64,000 nt of DNA from JACMLD01 sp047602295. GTDB taxonomy: Bacteria > Bacteroidota > Bacteroidia > Chitinophagales > Chitinophagaceae. The DNA is taken from positions 2,046,001-2,110,000 of the forward strand of contig JASGHP010000001.1 in NCBI GenBank assembly GCA_047602295.1, given 5' to 3'. The translations under genes were made by a program, and so were the position numbers. The notes below the pieces were generated by a model, which saw only the letters and a program-made list of their open reading frames with translations, was not told where the DNA came from and ran no database searches. Shown here one piece after another: positions 14,305 to 24,600 of the stretch; position 1 is the first letter of the stretch; each line of letters opens with the position of its first letter.

Positions 14305-17300
14305 CTATTGCACTACTAGTTTTTCCGTGCGTGCATTGCCGTTAGCATCGGTTACCACCAGTTGGTAAATGCCTTTTGCAAGTTTTGCACTGCTTAAGAT
14401 ATTGTTGCCATTGGCAAATTTGCTGTTGCTGATTAATTTGCCTGAAAAATCGTACAAATGGGCAGTTACTATGCCTGTATACCCTGTTAATGAAATATTG
14501 AATGCGCTGCCCGCTATTGCCGGGTTAGGGCTCACCCTCATGCTTTGTACTGCACCATTTGCAGCTATATATACCACATTGCTATAGCTTATACTACCAT
14601 CTGCGTTTTGCATGGCCAGGCGGTAATACTGGTTAGCCGTTATGCCAGCATCTGTATAGCTGTAATTGATCTGCCCGTTTGCATACGCCGGTCTTGCAAT
14701 GGTAGCAAAGCCACCGTTGCCTGTTGTAGAGCGCTGCAGTTGAAAGCCGTTAATATTCACACCGTCTTCTACTTTCCATTGCAGCAGGTTATTAGTGCCC
14801 TGCCTGTTGCCTTTAAATTCATGCAGACCTACCGGCAGCAAAAACTCTGTTTGCCCCACCATATAACCAAAAGTGCTGAACTTTTTAATGTTGCTGAACT
14901 CTACATATTTTACGCCGTTTTCTACGCCATAAGTGGGTATGGGGAAGCTGAAGTTTATACCCGTAGTGCCCATGAAAGCACGGCTGTCGGGCATTTGCGC
15001 AGCCAGTGTTTGGGCAATGCTGCCCTCGTACTGAAACCATTTGGCATCGTGTATGCCATTGTGGTGTGGCAGGGCAGCGTCTGCATTAGCAAGGTCTGCA
15101 TCAGTATAATATATCCTCACTTTCATTGGGTTGGGATAAGTTGGTGCGCCTGGGCCTTCTGTGCCACCTTTAATATTGTAAAGCCTGTTCGCAATTACGG
15201 TGCAGTTTACTAAATCATCTTTTACATAAGGCAAAGTGCCGCTTGCATCCTGCGTTACCGTTAGAGTGGGCAGGGGGTTACTGTTCTGTTGAATAGACAA
15301 ATATTTATTTATCGGCGCGGCCAAATCTACATAAGCCGTAAATCCGTCCAGCGAGTTGCAGCTATTGGCTGCAACCGTGCCGGGGGATACCGTACCCGTT
15401 GCTACCAGCGTAGGCGTATTGCCCGGGGTTGCAGCGGCAAACGTAAAATAGTTGCCGTTTATAGGGTTAAGCGCAAAGGTGTAGCAGGGTGTGCCATTTA
15501 TGTTTTGCGTGCCGCTGTTGATAATATTGCTGGTACCGCTGGCAAAACCTGCGCTATTACCGGTTAGCAGGGCCACTGGCTGGCAGATGGTGCCGCCAAG
15601 GCTGTCGTACAGCGGAAAGGCGGAAACGGGTATTGCAATCATTACGGTGCCGGGGTTGGTGCCGGTTAATTGCAGCTTCCAGGTGCGTGCCATGCGCTTG
15701 TTAAATGCGCCCTGGCCTGTAACAGCAGTAGCAAAATTTACAGCACCGCCATCGTTGCCAAAAGCCAGGTAGCTATTGTCTGCCAATGAGCTTGTGCGAC
15801 CGATATTGCTGCTGGCAATAAGCCCGCCTGCACCCACGTACACAGGCAAACTAGCCGATTGAGAATAAGACTGCTCCTGGTCTAGCCCCTGCGTAGATTC
15901 TTTGCCAATGCCGGTAATATCTTTGGTAAAACCGCTGTTGTTTTGCGGGGTTGATGTGGTTACATTGTAATAGATACCTGCATTGGTGCTCACATAATCA
16001 ACCGGCAGTGTAATGCCGTATTTGGTGGCCAGGTAGCTTTCAATTTTATTGCGATTGACTGTTTGGTCTGATGGAAAAATAATGATTTCGCTAATGGCAT
16101 CTGTAGTTCCCCTGTATGGGCTGCCCTGGCTGTTCCTGATGGTGCCTATATAAAGATCGGAACCAGAATTATTACCGCCATTGCCGGCTGCCGCGCCGGT
16201 TACGCCGTTGATGGATACTGTTCCGCCCGAGCCGGAAGTTACCATACCGGCCATATAAGTGGTGCCGGGTGTATTGGCAGCAACGCCACCGGGAATACCT
16301 GATATGGCATTGTTAAACCAAAAGCCAACCTGTGGTGAATAGGCTACAGCAAACGGACCTCCGTAAGCGTAGTCATTTGCGCCATAATTTATTTTGACAA
16401 GGCTAACGTTTGGCGGTCCTGATTTGTAAACAATGAACTGTGAAATACCTGTATTCATGAGTGAACTTATCGGAAAGGCAGAGTAGCCAAGCACATTGGG
16501 CGCAGCAGCGTTCTCGCTGTTAAAAGTGAGCGAAGGATTAAAGTTGATGGTATTGCTAAGCCCATTTGGCCCGCCAATGCCGGGGTTAACAATAGGCATA
16601 TTATAGGCGTTAACAGATTGATCTACCCACGGGCCAGCGCTGGTAGCCAATGTAATACCGGCATCCGCTTTCAGCCATAGACCGGGTGCTGTACCGGCAA
16701 GGGTGGCGGGGCTAATAGCCACGGTAAATATGGCACCTGCCGGCATGGTAACACCAGCAGCCGTTGTTAACAGATTTCCGTTTTTAGTAAGTTGTACGGT
16801 GGTGGTATTGGCTGTATAATCCGGCAGCGCATTGGTGGTGTAAATAAGCATATAGCTTTGGCCCGCTGCCAGTGCAGGGAAACTACCTGTTGTGCTATTG
16901 GCTGCATTAAACTGTAAATAGATGCTGGCCGCAGGGCTGTTGGTTTGCAGCTTCCAGCTACGTGCCAGTATGCTTACCATGCCCGCCGGTTTGTTGGTAG
17001 TGGTTGCGGAAATTGGGCCCCCATTATCGCTAACAGTAACAAAATTAAGATTGGCCAATGGCGCACTGCGCAAAGTATTGGCCGTTGTAAAATCATTGAC
17101 GGTGGCAATGGTAAGCAAACCAGCCGTTGCATCTGTGGTAGTTTGCTCTGTGCTTATCTGCTGTTTTAAGTCGCTGCCATTGTCTGTGCCGATGCCAAAA
17201 ATGCGGTTATTGAAAATGCCAGCTGTAGTGGCATTCCACATTTTGGTGCTGCCATCGCTGGCCAGGTAATTGGTTGCAGTGGTTTGATCTAAAGAGATAC

Positions 17301-19314
17301 CGTATTTCAATGCCAGGTATGAATGTACCTTCTGCATGTCTGCTGCACTAAGAGAAGAATTAAAAACGATTTCTTCAGACAGGTCGCCGTTATAACCATT
17401 TCCTATGCTTGTGCTATCTTCATTCAGGAACCAACCCGAAAAATTACTCATTATTGCAGGCCCCACATTGTTGCCACCTTTGCTTAATAATTGAAAAGTT
17501 CCGGGAAGAGAACGGTTCACACTAAGTAAGTCTGCAGTATTAAGGGGACTTATACTGGTGCCCTGCACAGCTCCATTATTAGCTGCACCTATGTTTGGAT
17601 AACCTGAAGGGTCAAAGCCATAAGCCAAAGCCGCCGTATAAGTAAATTCTGTATGCTTAGCTTGAAACAAGGACGCCCAGCCATTGTTGGCTTTTCGTTT
17701 TTGCACGGTGATTATCGTGAAAAGATTTTGGTCGTTGGTAGAAAATATACTGTTAGCTAAAAAGATATCATCTATCCCATCAAAACGCAGTGCAGGGTTA
17801 TAGTTAACACCGTTGGCAGCATCGCCTGTTTGAAACAAGGGCTGCTGGCTGGTGGCTGCGGTAATTGAAGCGGTTGTCATGCCCTGGTTGGCCCACGATG
17901 CAACCGGTGTGCCCTGCGTGCTGGTACTAGTACCCGCATTTGCTTTTAACCATAATGTAGCGCCAATTGCCCCGCCGGGTGATGGTGCCATTGATGCCAA
18001 TGTAAATTTTGTGCCATTGGGGAAACTGATGGCTGAAGGTAAAGACCACAAACTGCCACTGGTATTTACAAGCTGTACTACCTGCGAGCTAAGTGAAATA
18101 GTGCCGCTATTATCATACACCAGGTAATAACTGCTGCCTGTTGCAAGTGCGGGTACATCATAATTGCTATTGGCAACATCAAACTGCAGGAACACTGGCT
18201 GCGCTGCTGCGTTGGTTTGCACCTGCCACTGGCTGTTTAAAATAAATTTGCCTGCAGGGGCCTGGCTGTTTGTCCAAGCAGGATTGCCTGTTGCTGCTGA
18301 ATTATCTGAAACAGTTATAAAGCTATTGTCTGCAGTAAATGAAGTTGTACGTGCAGCCGCATTATTGGCTGAAGTAAAATCATTTTGCAATGCCAGGGTT
18401 ACAATACCACGGGTATTTTGCGATGCGGAAATTTTTTGTAACAATTGCGAATTATCGTCGCGGCCAATACCAAAAATATTATTGTTGTAACCACCTGCAA
18501 AGCTATTGCTCCATATTTTGGTAACGCCATTACTGGCCAGGTAGTCTGTTGCAGTTGTTTGATCAAGTGATATACCATATTTCAACGCCAGGTATGAATG
18601 TACCTTCTGCATGTCTGCTGCACTAAGAGAAGAATTAAAAACGATTTCTTCTGCAAAATCGCCATTAAAACCTGGGCCGATATTCATGATATCCGGATTA
18701 AAAGGACCGGTGAAATTACTCATGGTATTTATCGGTCCATCTGCGGCGCCTTTGTTATAAAACTGGAATAAGTGATCAGTAGAACGGTTAACGCCTAACA
18801 GCTCTGCAGTATTAATGGGATTTGTAATTAATGCTTTAACATCCGAATTGTTAGATGCGGAGACATATGTTTGCCCTGAAGGATTAAAACCATAATTAAA
18901 CGCTGCTGTGATTTGATAATAATGAGCCGCTATCAACAAGGATTGATAGTTATTTGTCCTTCGCTTGTCAACCGAGATAATTGTAAAAAGATTCGAGTTG
19001 TCTGTAGAAAATGCATTGTCGGTAGCAAAGTAATCATCTGCTCCATCAAAAAGCAGGGTGGGGTTGTAGTTGATGCCGTTGGCAGCTCCACCTGTTTGAA
19101 AAAATGGCTGCTGGCTGGTAGCTGCTGTAATGGAAGCGGGTGTAATACCCTGGTTTGTCCACGATGCAACAGGTGCACCTTGTGTGCTGGCACTGGTGCC
19201 AGCATTTGCTTTTAACCATAATGTAGCGCCAGACACCCCGCCCGGGTTTTGCGCAATAACATTGCCACAAACAATCACCAATGTTGCAGCCAAAAAGAGT
19301 CGAATTGTTTTCAT
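14305..19314 (-). CDS. giant T9SS-secreted protein (1669 aa) with three LamG-like modules
   Basis: Signal peptide 1-21 (MKTIRLFLAATLVIVCGNVIAQ). Three modules begin near residues 23, 444 and 868, each opening with GATLWLKANAGT or a variant, the start of a concanavalin A/LamG-like domain. The first two also carry YLALKYGISLDQTTATDYLA and a FGIGRDD or FGIGTDN segment typical of long Bacteroidota T9SS cargo. Modules 1 and 2 share a near-identical DNA stretch 1275 bp apart (18587 and 17312). Residues about 1390-1590 include an FnIII-like part (NLLQWKVEDGVNINGFQLQR, YYRLAMQNADG). The C-terminus VSPNPAIAGSAFNISL...TEKLVVQ is a T9SS sorting domain. Paralogues lie at 21699 and 25948. Glycan binding is plausible but unproven. 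Confidence 0.87.
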   Translation of the reverse strand: MKTIRLFLAATLVIVCGNVIAQNPGGVSGATLWLKANAGTSASTQGAPVASWTNQGITPASITAATSQQPFFQTGGAANGINYNPTLLFDGADDYFATDNAFSTDNSNLFTIISVDKRRTNNYQSLLIAAHYYQITAAFNYGFNPSGQTYVSASNNSDVKALITNPINTAELLGVNRSTDHLFQFYNKGAADGPINTMSNFTGPFNPDIMNIGPGFNGDFAEEIVFNSSLSAADMQKVHSYLALKYGISLDQTTATDYLASNGVTKIWSNSFAGGYNNNIFGIGRDDNSQLLQKISASQNTRGIVTLALQNDFTSANNAAARTTSFTADNSFITVSDNSAATGNPAWTNSQAPAGKFILNSQWQVQTNAAAQPVFLQFDVANSNYDVPALATGSSYYLVYDNSGTISLSSQVVQLVNTSGSLWSLPSAISFPNGTKFTLASMAPSPGGAIGATLWLKANAGTSTSTQGTPVASWANQGMTTASITAATSQQPLFQTGDAANGVNYNPALRFDGIDDIFLANSIFSTNDQNLFTIITVQKRKANNGWASLFQAKHTEFTYTAALAYGFDPSGYPNIGAANNGAVQGTSISPLNTADLLSVNRSLPGTFQLLSKGGNNVGPAIMSNFSGWFLNEDSTSIGNGYNGDLSEEIVFNSSLSAADMQKVHSYLALKYGISLDQTTATNYLASDGSTKMWNATTAGIFNNRIFGIGTDNGSDLKQQISTEQTTTDATAGLLTIATVNDFTTANTLRSAPLANLNFVTVSDNGGPISATTTNKPAGMVSILARSWKLQTNSPAASIYLQFNAANSTTGSFPALAAGQSYMLIYTTNALPDYTANTTTVQLTKNGNLLTTAAGVTMPAGAIFTVAISPATLAGTAPGLWLKADAGITLATSAGPWVDQSVNAYNMPIVNPGIGGPNGLSNTINFNPSLTFNSENAAAPNVLGYSAFPISSLMNTGISQFIVYKSGPPNVSLVKINYGANDYAYGGPFAVAYSPQVGFWFNNAISGIPGGVAANTPGTTYMAGMVTSGSGGTVSINGVTGAAAGNGGNNSGSDLYIGTIRNSQGSPYRGTTDAISEIIIFPSDQTVNRNKIESYLATKYGITLPVDYVSTNAGIYYNVTTSTPQNNSGFTKDITGIGKESTQGLDQEQSYSQSASLPVYVGAGGLIASSNIGRTSSLADNSYLAFGNDGGAVNFATAVTGQGAFNKRMARTWKLQLTGTNPGTVMIAIPVSAFPLYDSLGGTICQPVALLTGNSAGFASGTSNIINSGTQNINGTPCYTFALNPINGNYFTFAAATPGNTPTLVATGTVSPGTVAANSCNSLDGFTAYVDLAAPINKYLSIQQNSNPLPTLTVTQDASGTLPYVKDDLVNCTVIANRLYNIKGGTEGPGAPTYPNPMKVRIYYTDADLANADAALPHHNGIHDAKWFQYEGSIAQTLAAQMPDSRAFMGTTGINFSFPIPTYGVENGVKYVEFSNIKKFSTFGYMVGQTEFLLPVGLHEFKGNRQGTNNLLQWKVEDGVNINGFQLQRSTTGNGGFATIARPAYANGQINYSYTDAGITANQYYRLAMQNADGSISYSNVVYIAANGAVQSMRVSPNPAIAGSAFNISLTGYTGIVTAHLYDFSGKLISNSKFANGNNILSSAKLAKGIYQLVVTDANGNARTEKLVVQ

Positions 19315-19573
19315 TTGTTTGGATTTTTAAAACGAATTATATCCGGGCAATCATCGCCCTGCAATAGCTATTCGTTAGGTTTTTTTCAACAGGTATTAAA
19401 AATCGGTTGTTATACAACGTTAGCAAGCTGCCGCATACGTATTGCTGCTTATCAGCTTTCCATCGTTTTATATTCTTACGCCTTCAGAGTAAAACGGGCA
19501 GTGTCTTTTATTAGTACAGCAATTTTGTATTTCGCAATTAATTACGCAGAAGCACATATGCGTTTATGTAAAC
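19315..19573. other. upstream region of the 1669 aa gene
   Basis: About 260 bases that should contain the promoter of the minus-strand gene. No convincing TAnnTTTG was found on that strand. No gene is called. Confidence 0.4.
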
Positions 19574-19790
19574 AGGGGGTAGTGAGTTGTAAGTTGTAAG
19601 TGATAAGTTGTAAGTTTTAAGTGGTAAGTTATGAGTTCGTAGTTCTTAGTTCTTGGCTAGTGGCGAGTGGTGAGGGGCAAGTGGGAGTCGTCAGTCGTCA
19701 GGGAGTTCTTAGTTCTTTAGTTCGAAGTTCTCGAAGCAAAAGGCTAATAGCTAATGGCTAACAGCTTGTGGCTTGCAGCTTTTTGTCTGA
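19574..19790. repeat. low-complexity TAAGTTGTAAGTG / TAGTTCTTAGTTC repeat
   Basis: Degenerate array of the words GTTGTAAGTGATAAG, GTTCGTAGTTC, GGCTAGTGGCGAGTGG and GGCTAATAGCTAATGG, directly followed by a family A element. Confidence 0.8.
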
Positions 19791-19792
19791 AC

Positions 19793-19878
19793 CATGATTC
19801 ACCTGATTGAAGGATTGCCATGACCTTTGCGTCGAAAATCCTTCAATCTCTTAATCCTATAAATCGTGGTTCAGACAA
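19793..19878. repeat. family A palindromic element, complete copy
   Basis: Starts TTGTCTGAACCATGATT and ends AAATCGTGGTTCAGACAA, imperfect terminal inverted repeats over 86 bases. No coding capacity, so it is a MITE-like or REP-like unit. Confidence 0.85.
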
Positions 19879-19894
19879 ATACACTTCATTCGAT

Positions 19895-19982
19895 TTGTCA
19901 TGCCGACGATAGGAGGCATCTGCTTGCATAGAACAAGCTTTGGTGCAAGTCGCTCAGTTCCCTCCTAAGGTCGGGATGACAA
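19895..19982. repeat. family C palindromic element
   Basis: Begins TTGTCATGCCGACGATAGGA and ends AAGGTCGGGATGACAA, giving inverted ends. The inside has GCTTGCATAGAACAAGC, itself a small hairpin. Partial copies lie at 12650-12681 and 20098-20128. Confidence 0.75.
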
Positions 19983-20097
19983 TAATTGGCTATCGTAAGA
20001 TGATTGTTTCACCTGATGATTGATTTGTCAATAGCTCTGATGCAATATTCCCTGTTCGATTGTACTACCTTGATTGAAATAAAACAGACTCCAATTC

Positions 20098-20128
20098 GAT
20101 TTGTCATGCCGACGATAGGAGGCCTCCC
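20098..20128. repeat. partial family C element
   Basis: GATTTGTCATGCCGACGATA followed by GGAGGC repeats the left arm of 19895-19982, after which similarity ends. Confidence 0.7.
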
Positions 20129-20190
20129 GTCTTAGCAGTAATATTTTTTACGATCAAAGAAAATGCATTATCAATGCAAGCAACCCGCAA

Positions 20191-20284
20191 TTGTCTGAAC
20201 CATGATTAAAGGATTAAAGGATTGAAGGATTGCCACGCAAACGTCATGGCAATCCTTCAATCAGGTGAATCACGGTTCAGACAA
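20191..20284. repeat. family A palindromic element, complete copy
   Basis: TTGTCTGAACCATGATT at the start and AATCACGGTTCAGACAA at the end differ by one base as inverted repeats. The interior GGATTGCCACGC / GTCATGGCAATCC continues the palindrome, so the RNA of either strand would fold into one long hairpin. Confidence 0.88.
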
Positions 20285-20352
20285 TGATGCTGTTGTGTAT
20301 TATTGGCAGTGATATTTTTTACAATCAAAGAACCTGCATTATCAGTAATAGC

Positions 20353-20433
20353 AACCTGCAATGCAAGCACAGATTGCTTCATCGCGTAAAATCTTTTATG
20401 ATAAATCTCTGCTGCGATTCGCAATGACGTAAC
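20353..20433 (-). repeat. family B repeat, inverted copy
   Basis: GCACAGATTGCTTCATCGCG through GCGATTCGCAATGACGT is the reverse complement of the family B block at 13005-13085. Confidence 0.8.
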
Positions 20434-20483
20434 ATCCTAACTCATCATAACTATCATAAAAATCCGCGTTCCATTTTCTACGC

Positions 20484-20524
20484 AAAAGAATTACTAATTA
20501 TTAATTCCTAATTACTAATTAAAA
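20484..20524. repeat. TAATTAG low-complexity repeat at a gene 3' end
   Basis: TTACTAATTATTAATTCC and ATTACTAATTAA run to within two bases of the stop codon (20526-20528) of the 229 aa gene, copying the arrangement at 13135-13208. Confidence 0.8.
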
Positions 20525-20525
20525 A

Positions 20526-21215
20526 TCATCCTCCCACATTAATGCTCAGCACTACGCTCCATTGGCCCACTTCTTCATCATCCAGACGATAAATCAGTTT
20601 GTATTTCCACAAGGTAGCTGTAGTGGGCAGGGTGTGCTTATCTGTCCAGTTGGGATGATTGTCAAGATCGTACAGCGTAAATCCGCTGCCGTTTCCGCTG
20701 TCTTTGTAAATGGCGACACCGTCCATGCCCTGTTTGTTCCAAACAATCTCCGGCATGCCGGCATTGCCTGCCTGTATGCTTACTTTAGGAGTAAGGGTGC
20801 TAAAGTCTACTGGTGTAGTGGTGCCCACTATTTGCAGGTCCTGTCCATCGGCATCGCTATAGGTTTTAAGGCTTTTTATTTTTTTAACGATAGCGGCTAT
20901 GCGTGTAAACCCGCCCGGTTCAGCAGCAACAGGAGGGCGTCCAAAATCAAGCGGAGCCGGGGCTTGCACGGTGGCACCGGGGTTAATCCCATCGCGCAGC
21001 GCATTTTTGTAGGCCGTCCAGAATTTGCTATAAGATGTTACTTTCTCCACGGCGTGCAGGCGATACATAAAGTCGTCGTAAATATTGCCAACATCTGCCA
21101 GCTCATCATTGGTGATGCCATATTTGGCGGCATAATTGCCCAGTTTTGAATTAAGATTGGCCAGCCAGCTAAGCTTGTCTGTGTCTTTGTTTGGCAAATA
21201 ATACTGTTTATCCAT
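20526..21215 (-). CDS. protein of unknown function with C-terminal FnIII-like part (229 aa)
   Basis: There is no signal peptide. The N-terminal 80 residues are helical (LSWLANLNSKLGNYAAKYGI, YDDFMYRLHAVEKVTSYSKF, WTAYKNALRDGI) and match the general form of a Bacteroidota hypothetical family that starts with a short YYLPNKD-type motif, has an Ala-Tyr-Lys-Asn helix end, and then a Pro-rich linker. The C-terminal 100 residues look like a small beta-sandwich (SIQAGNAGMPEIVWNKQGMD, LWKYKLIYRLDDEEVGQWS). No catalytic motif is seen. It is a single gene, flanked by repeat islands, with a 21-bp minisatellite starting 56 bp upstream of its start codon. I cannot assign a function. Confidence 0.78.
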   Translation of the reverse strand: MDKQYYLPNKDTDKLSWLANLNSKLGNYAAKYGITNDELADVGNIYDDFMYRLHAVEKVTSYSKFWTAYKNALRDGINPGATVQAPAPLDFGRPPVAAEPGGFTRIAAIVKKIKSLKTYSDADGQDLQIVGTTTPVDFSTLTPKVSIQAGNAGMPEIVWNKQGMDGVAIYKDSGNGSGFTLYDLDNHPNWTDKHTLPTTATLWKYKLIYRLDDEEVGQWSVVLSINVGG

Positions 21216-21271
21216 ATGAGCTTATTTTATTGGTTTTTAATAATTTGTCATTGCCGACAGGTCATCCTAAC

Positions 21272-21460
21272 GGTTGTCCCAGTCGTTGCTAGGGTTGTCC
21301 CGATAGCTCCAGCGGTTGTCTCATTCGTTCCGTGGGTTGTCCCGATGGCTCCAGCGGTTGTCCCAGTCGTTGCTAGGGTTGTCCCGATAGCTCCAGCGGT
21401 TGTCTCAGTCGTTCCGTGGGTTGTCCCGATAGTTCCAGCGGTTGTCCCAATCATCGGCCG
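21272..21460. repeat. 21-bp minisatellite, nine units
   Basis: Nine consecutive 21-base units, each beginning GGTTGTC. Three unit types alternate (ending CGATAGCTCCAGC, CATTCGTTCCGTG and CAGTCGTTGCTAG), giving higher-order periodicity. Because 21 is a multiple of 3, both strands stay open in some frames, which creates artefact reading frames. It lies in the 5' region of the 229 aa gene. Confidence 0.92.
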
Positions 21461-21521
21461 GGTTAAGCCATTCTTTGATTAGCTCGCCTGGCTACAAGCC
21501 TCAAGCGTCAGCATCCTGCAA

Positions 21522-21615
21522 TTGTCTGAACCATGATTAAAAGATTAAAGGATTAAAGGATTTCGACGCAAACGTCATGGCAATCCTTCAATCAAGTGAA
21601 TCACGGTTCAGACAA
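21522..21615. repeat. family A palindromic element, complete copy
   Basis: TTGTCTGAACCATGATT to AATCACGGTTCAGACAA over 94 bases, nearly the same sequence as the copy at 20191-20284. Confidence 0.88.
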
Positions 21616-21698
21616 AAAGCCACAAGCCATTAACTACGAACCACGAACTAAAGAACTACGAAAAAAGAACTTATAACTTACCACTTAAAACTTACAAC
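21616..21698. repeat. low-complexity repeat running into the stop codon of the 1225 aa gene
   Basis: CACGAACTAAAGAACTACG, AACTTATAACTTACC and ACTTAAAACTTACAACTT form the inverted version of the array at 19574. The stop codon TAA (21699-21701, minus strand) falls inside the TAAGTTGTAAG word. Confidence 0.8.
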
Positions 21699-24600
21699 TT
21701 ACAAAACAACTATCTTCTCGCTATGTGCATTACCGTTAGTATCGGTTATAATGAAATTGTATATGCCTTTGGTTAAACCGTTTGTGTTTACAGTATTGCT
21801 GCCATTGATCAGTTTGGTGGTGTTTAATAGCCTGCCATTGCCATCGTACAACCTGCCGGTAGCCCCGGCTGTATAGCCATTCAGTGTTATGGTTACTGCA
21901 TGGCCGCTTAGTGCCGGGTTGGGGCTCACCCTCACTGTTTGCATCAAACCGCTGGCTGCTATATACAATACATTGGTGTAGGTGAGCATGCCGTCTGCGT
22001 CTATCATAGCAATGCGATAATATGCGCCGGTGTTTCTGCCCGCGTCTGTATAGTTGTAATTGCTTTGGCTGTTGGTAGCGGCAATGTTTGCAATGGTGCT
22101 AAAGCTGCCATTGCTGCTTTCAGCACGTTGCAGTTTAAACTGTTTAAAGTTGATGGTGTCTGCAAGTTTCCATTGCAGCAGGTTATTGCTGCCCTGTCTT
22201 GTGCCGTTAAAATACAGCAGTTTTATGCCTAATAAAGTTTGCAACTGTGTATTATAGGCCATAAAGCCAAACGTGCTGAAGTTTTTAATGCCACTAAACT
22301 CTGCATAGTTTAGGCCGCCTTCTGTGCCAAGCACCGGTGTAAGATATTGTGCGCCTGCTATACCACTGGTTTGCTGTGCGGCAGCAACGGCAGCGGCATT
22401 GCCTTCAAACTTAAACCATTTAGACATGGTGTTGCCTGCGGGGTTGGCAGTTACTGCAGCGGCATTATCCAATGCTGCCTGCAAATCTGCGGGGTTATAG
22501 TATACCCGCACTTTCATATCGTTGGCATATGAGGGAGAGCCGTTAATGCTGTTGTCTATCGTATACATATTGCTGCTAAGTGCAGTAGCATTGTTACCGC
22601 TAACCATTGCCGCATTAGAATTATTGTTGCTGATGGTAACAGCTGGTGCCTGCGTAAATGAGTTGCCATTTGTATAAATGCCCAGGTATTTATTGTTGCC
22701 ATTGCTGTAAACGGTCCAGCCGTCTGATGTATAGCATCCGCTATTGCTGGCACTAACTGATGTACCTGATGAAGCCACAGTGGCAGTATAATTTGTGGTG
22801 CCCTGCATGAAGGTGAAATAATACTGTCCGTCTGAAAAATCTTTTAAGAATGTAACGCAGGGTGTGCCATTGATTGTTTTTACAATACCGGTTGTGGCAA
22901 TTTGTGTATAGGTGCCTGCCGTAAAGCCGCTGTTGGTAGAAGTAGCCATAGCTACGCAGTTGGCGGTGGTAGAAAAGTTTGCAAAGAGAGAAAGCGGAAC
23001 AGCAATCATTACTGTGCCAACGGTGCCGGTTTGCTGCACTTTCCATATTCTTGCCATGGCATTATAACCTGTAATAAGTGAAGTGGCCAGTGTGGTGCTG
23101 CCGGCATTGTTGCCAAAAGCCAGGTAGGCATTATCTGGCAACGAGCTGGCATGTGCGCTGTTGCTGGCTGCAATATCGCTGCCTGCACCTATGTAAACAG
23201 GAAATGATGCAGACTGTGAGAAAGACTGCTCCTGGTCTAATGCCTGTGTAGTTTCTTTACCTATTGCAGTGATGTCATTTGCGTAGCCACTGTTGGTGGT
23301 AGTTGTAGCATAATAAGTGCCTGCGTTGGGGCTTATATAATCTGTAGGCAGACTGAAACCATATTTGGTGGCCAGGTAAGAATGTACCTGTTGCCTGCCA
23401 GTGGCCGTTAGCGCTGTGCTGTAAGAAATAATTTCACAGATCTTTCCACCTGCAAGAAATACGTTGCCCGGCCTTGCCGCAATCATGGGTGTTATTGCAG
23501 GCATTGTGGTAAAGCCCGTACCAATACCGGTGGTGCTTTTGATTGCACCGTTAATATACATGGTAGAAGGGTTGCTTACATTCATGATAGAAAGAGGAAA
23601 ATTACCCGGACTGGAAAAACTTATACTGTTGCCGGGTGAGCTGCTTGCATAAAAAGTATTGCCTTCCAGGTGAAATGCATAAGTGGTATTGGATGCATTG
23701 TCGCTTAGTATAGCACCGGAGGCGCTGCCGGCACCAGGTGCAGTCATTTTACCTACTGCAAAAACTTCACTGATTCCCGCAACGGATGTATTGCCCTGGA
23801 AATAGCTGTTACCATCAAATAATATATCGGGGTTAAAGTTTACGCCTGTTGCTTCCAGCACCGGGGTGCCGCTACCACCTTTGCTGAATGCATTGGTGCC
23901 AGATTGCGAAACCCATTGTGTTACCGGCGATGTGCCGGTGGTGCCTGCATCAGCTTTGTTCCAAAGTACTGCACCAATTACGCCACCGGGTGAAGGCGGC
24001 ATTATAGCCACCGTAAAAATGGCGTTTGCAGGAATAGTAACACCAGATGGGGTTGTTAATAAATTACCATTTTTGGTAAGTGATACAATGGTAGTGTTGC
24101 TGGTATAATCTGCTGAGCTATTGGTAGTGTATACCAATGCATAAGTTTGCCCCGTAGTAAGCGCTGGAAATACATTGCCGGTGTTATTGGCGTTGAACTG
24201 TAAATAAAATGAAGTGCTGTTATTGCTTTGCAGCTTCCAGTTGCGGCCTACCGTGCTTACTGCCGCTACAGGTTTAAGTGTGGTATTGGTGGCGATGGTT
24301 TTATTGTCATCACTAATGGTAATAAATTTGCCGTCGGCAAGTTTGGTACCTGCACTGCGCAAATTATTGGCCATTGCAAAATCATTTGCTGTGGCAATGG
24401 TTACAAGTCCGGTAATGGTGCCAGAAACAGATGTGGTGTTATCAGTAGATGCCTGCTGCGCTAATGCACTGCCGTTGTCTGTGCCGATGCCGAATACGCG
24501 GTATTTGAAAGTGGCGTCTGCCGTCCACATAGGCGTGGTTCCATCACTTGCAATATAGGTGGTGGCGCCATTGTTAAGCGTAGTGCCGTATTTAAGTGCC

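Noticed and set aside
19249..19599. Plus-strand frame of 116 codons
   Set aside because: Antisense to the start of the 1669 aa gene and its leader; no gene features.
21216..21482. Plus-strand open frame of 88 codons and its minus-strand counterpart (21248-21454)
   Set aside because: Both are translations of the 21-bp minisatellite. The Val/Pro or Gly/Thr 7-residue repeats have no signal or family character.
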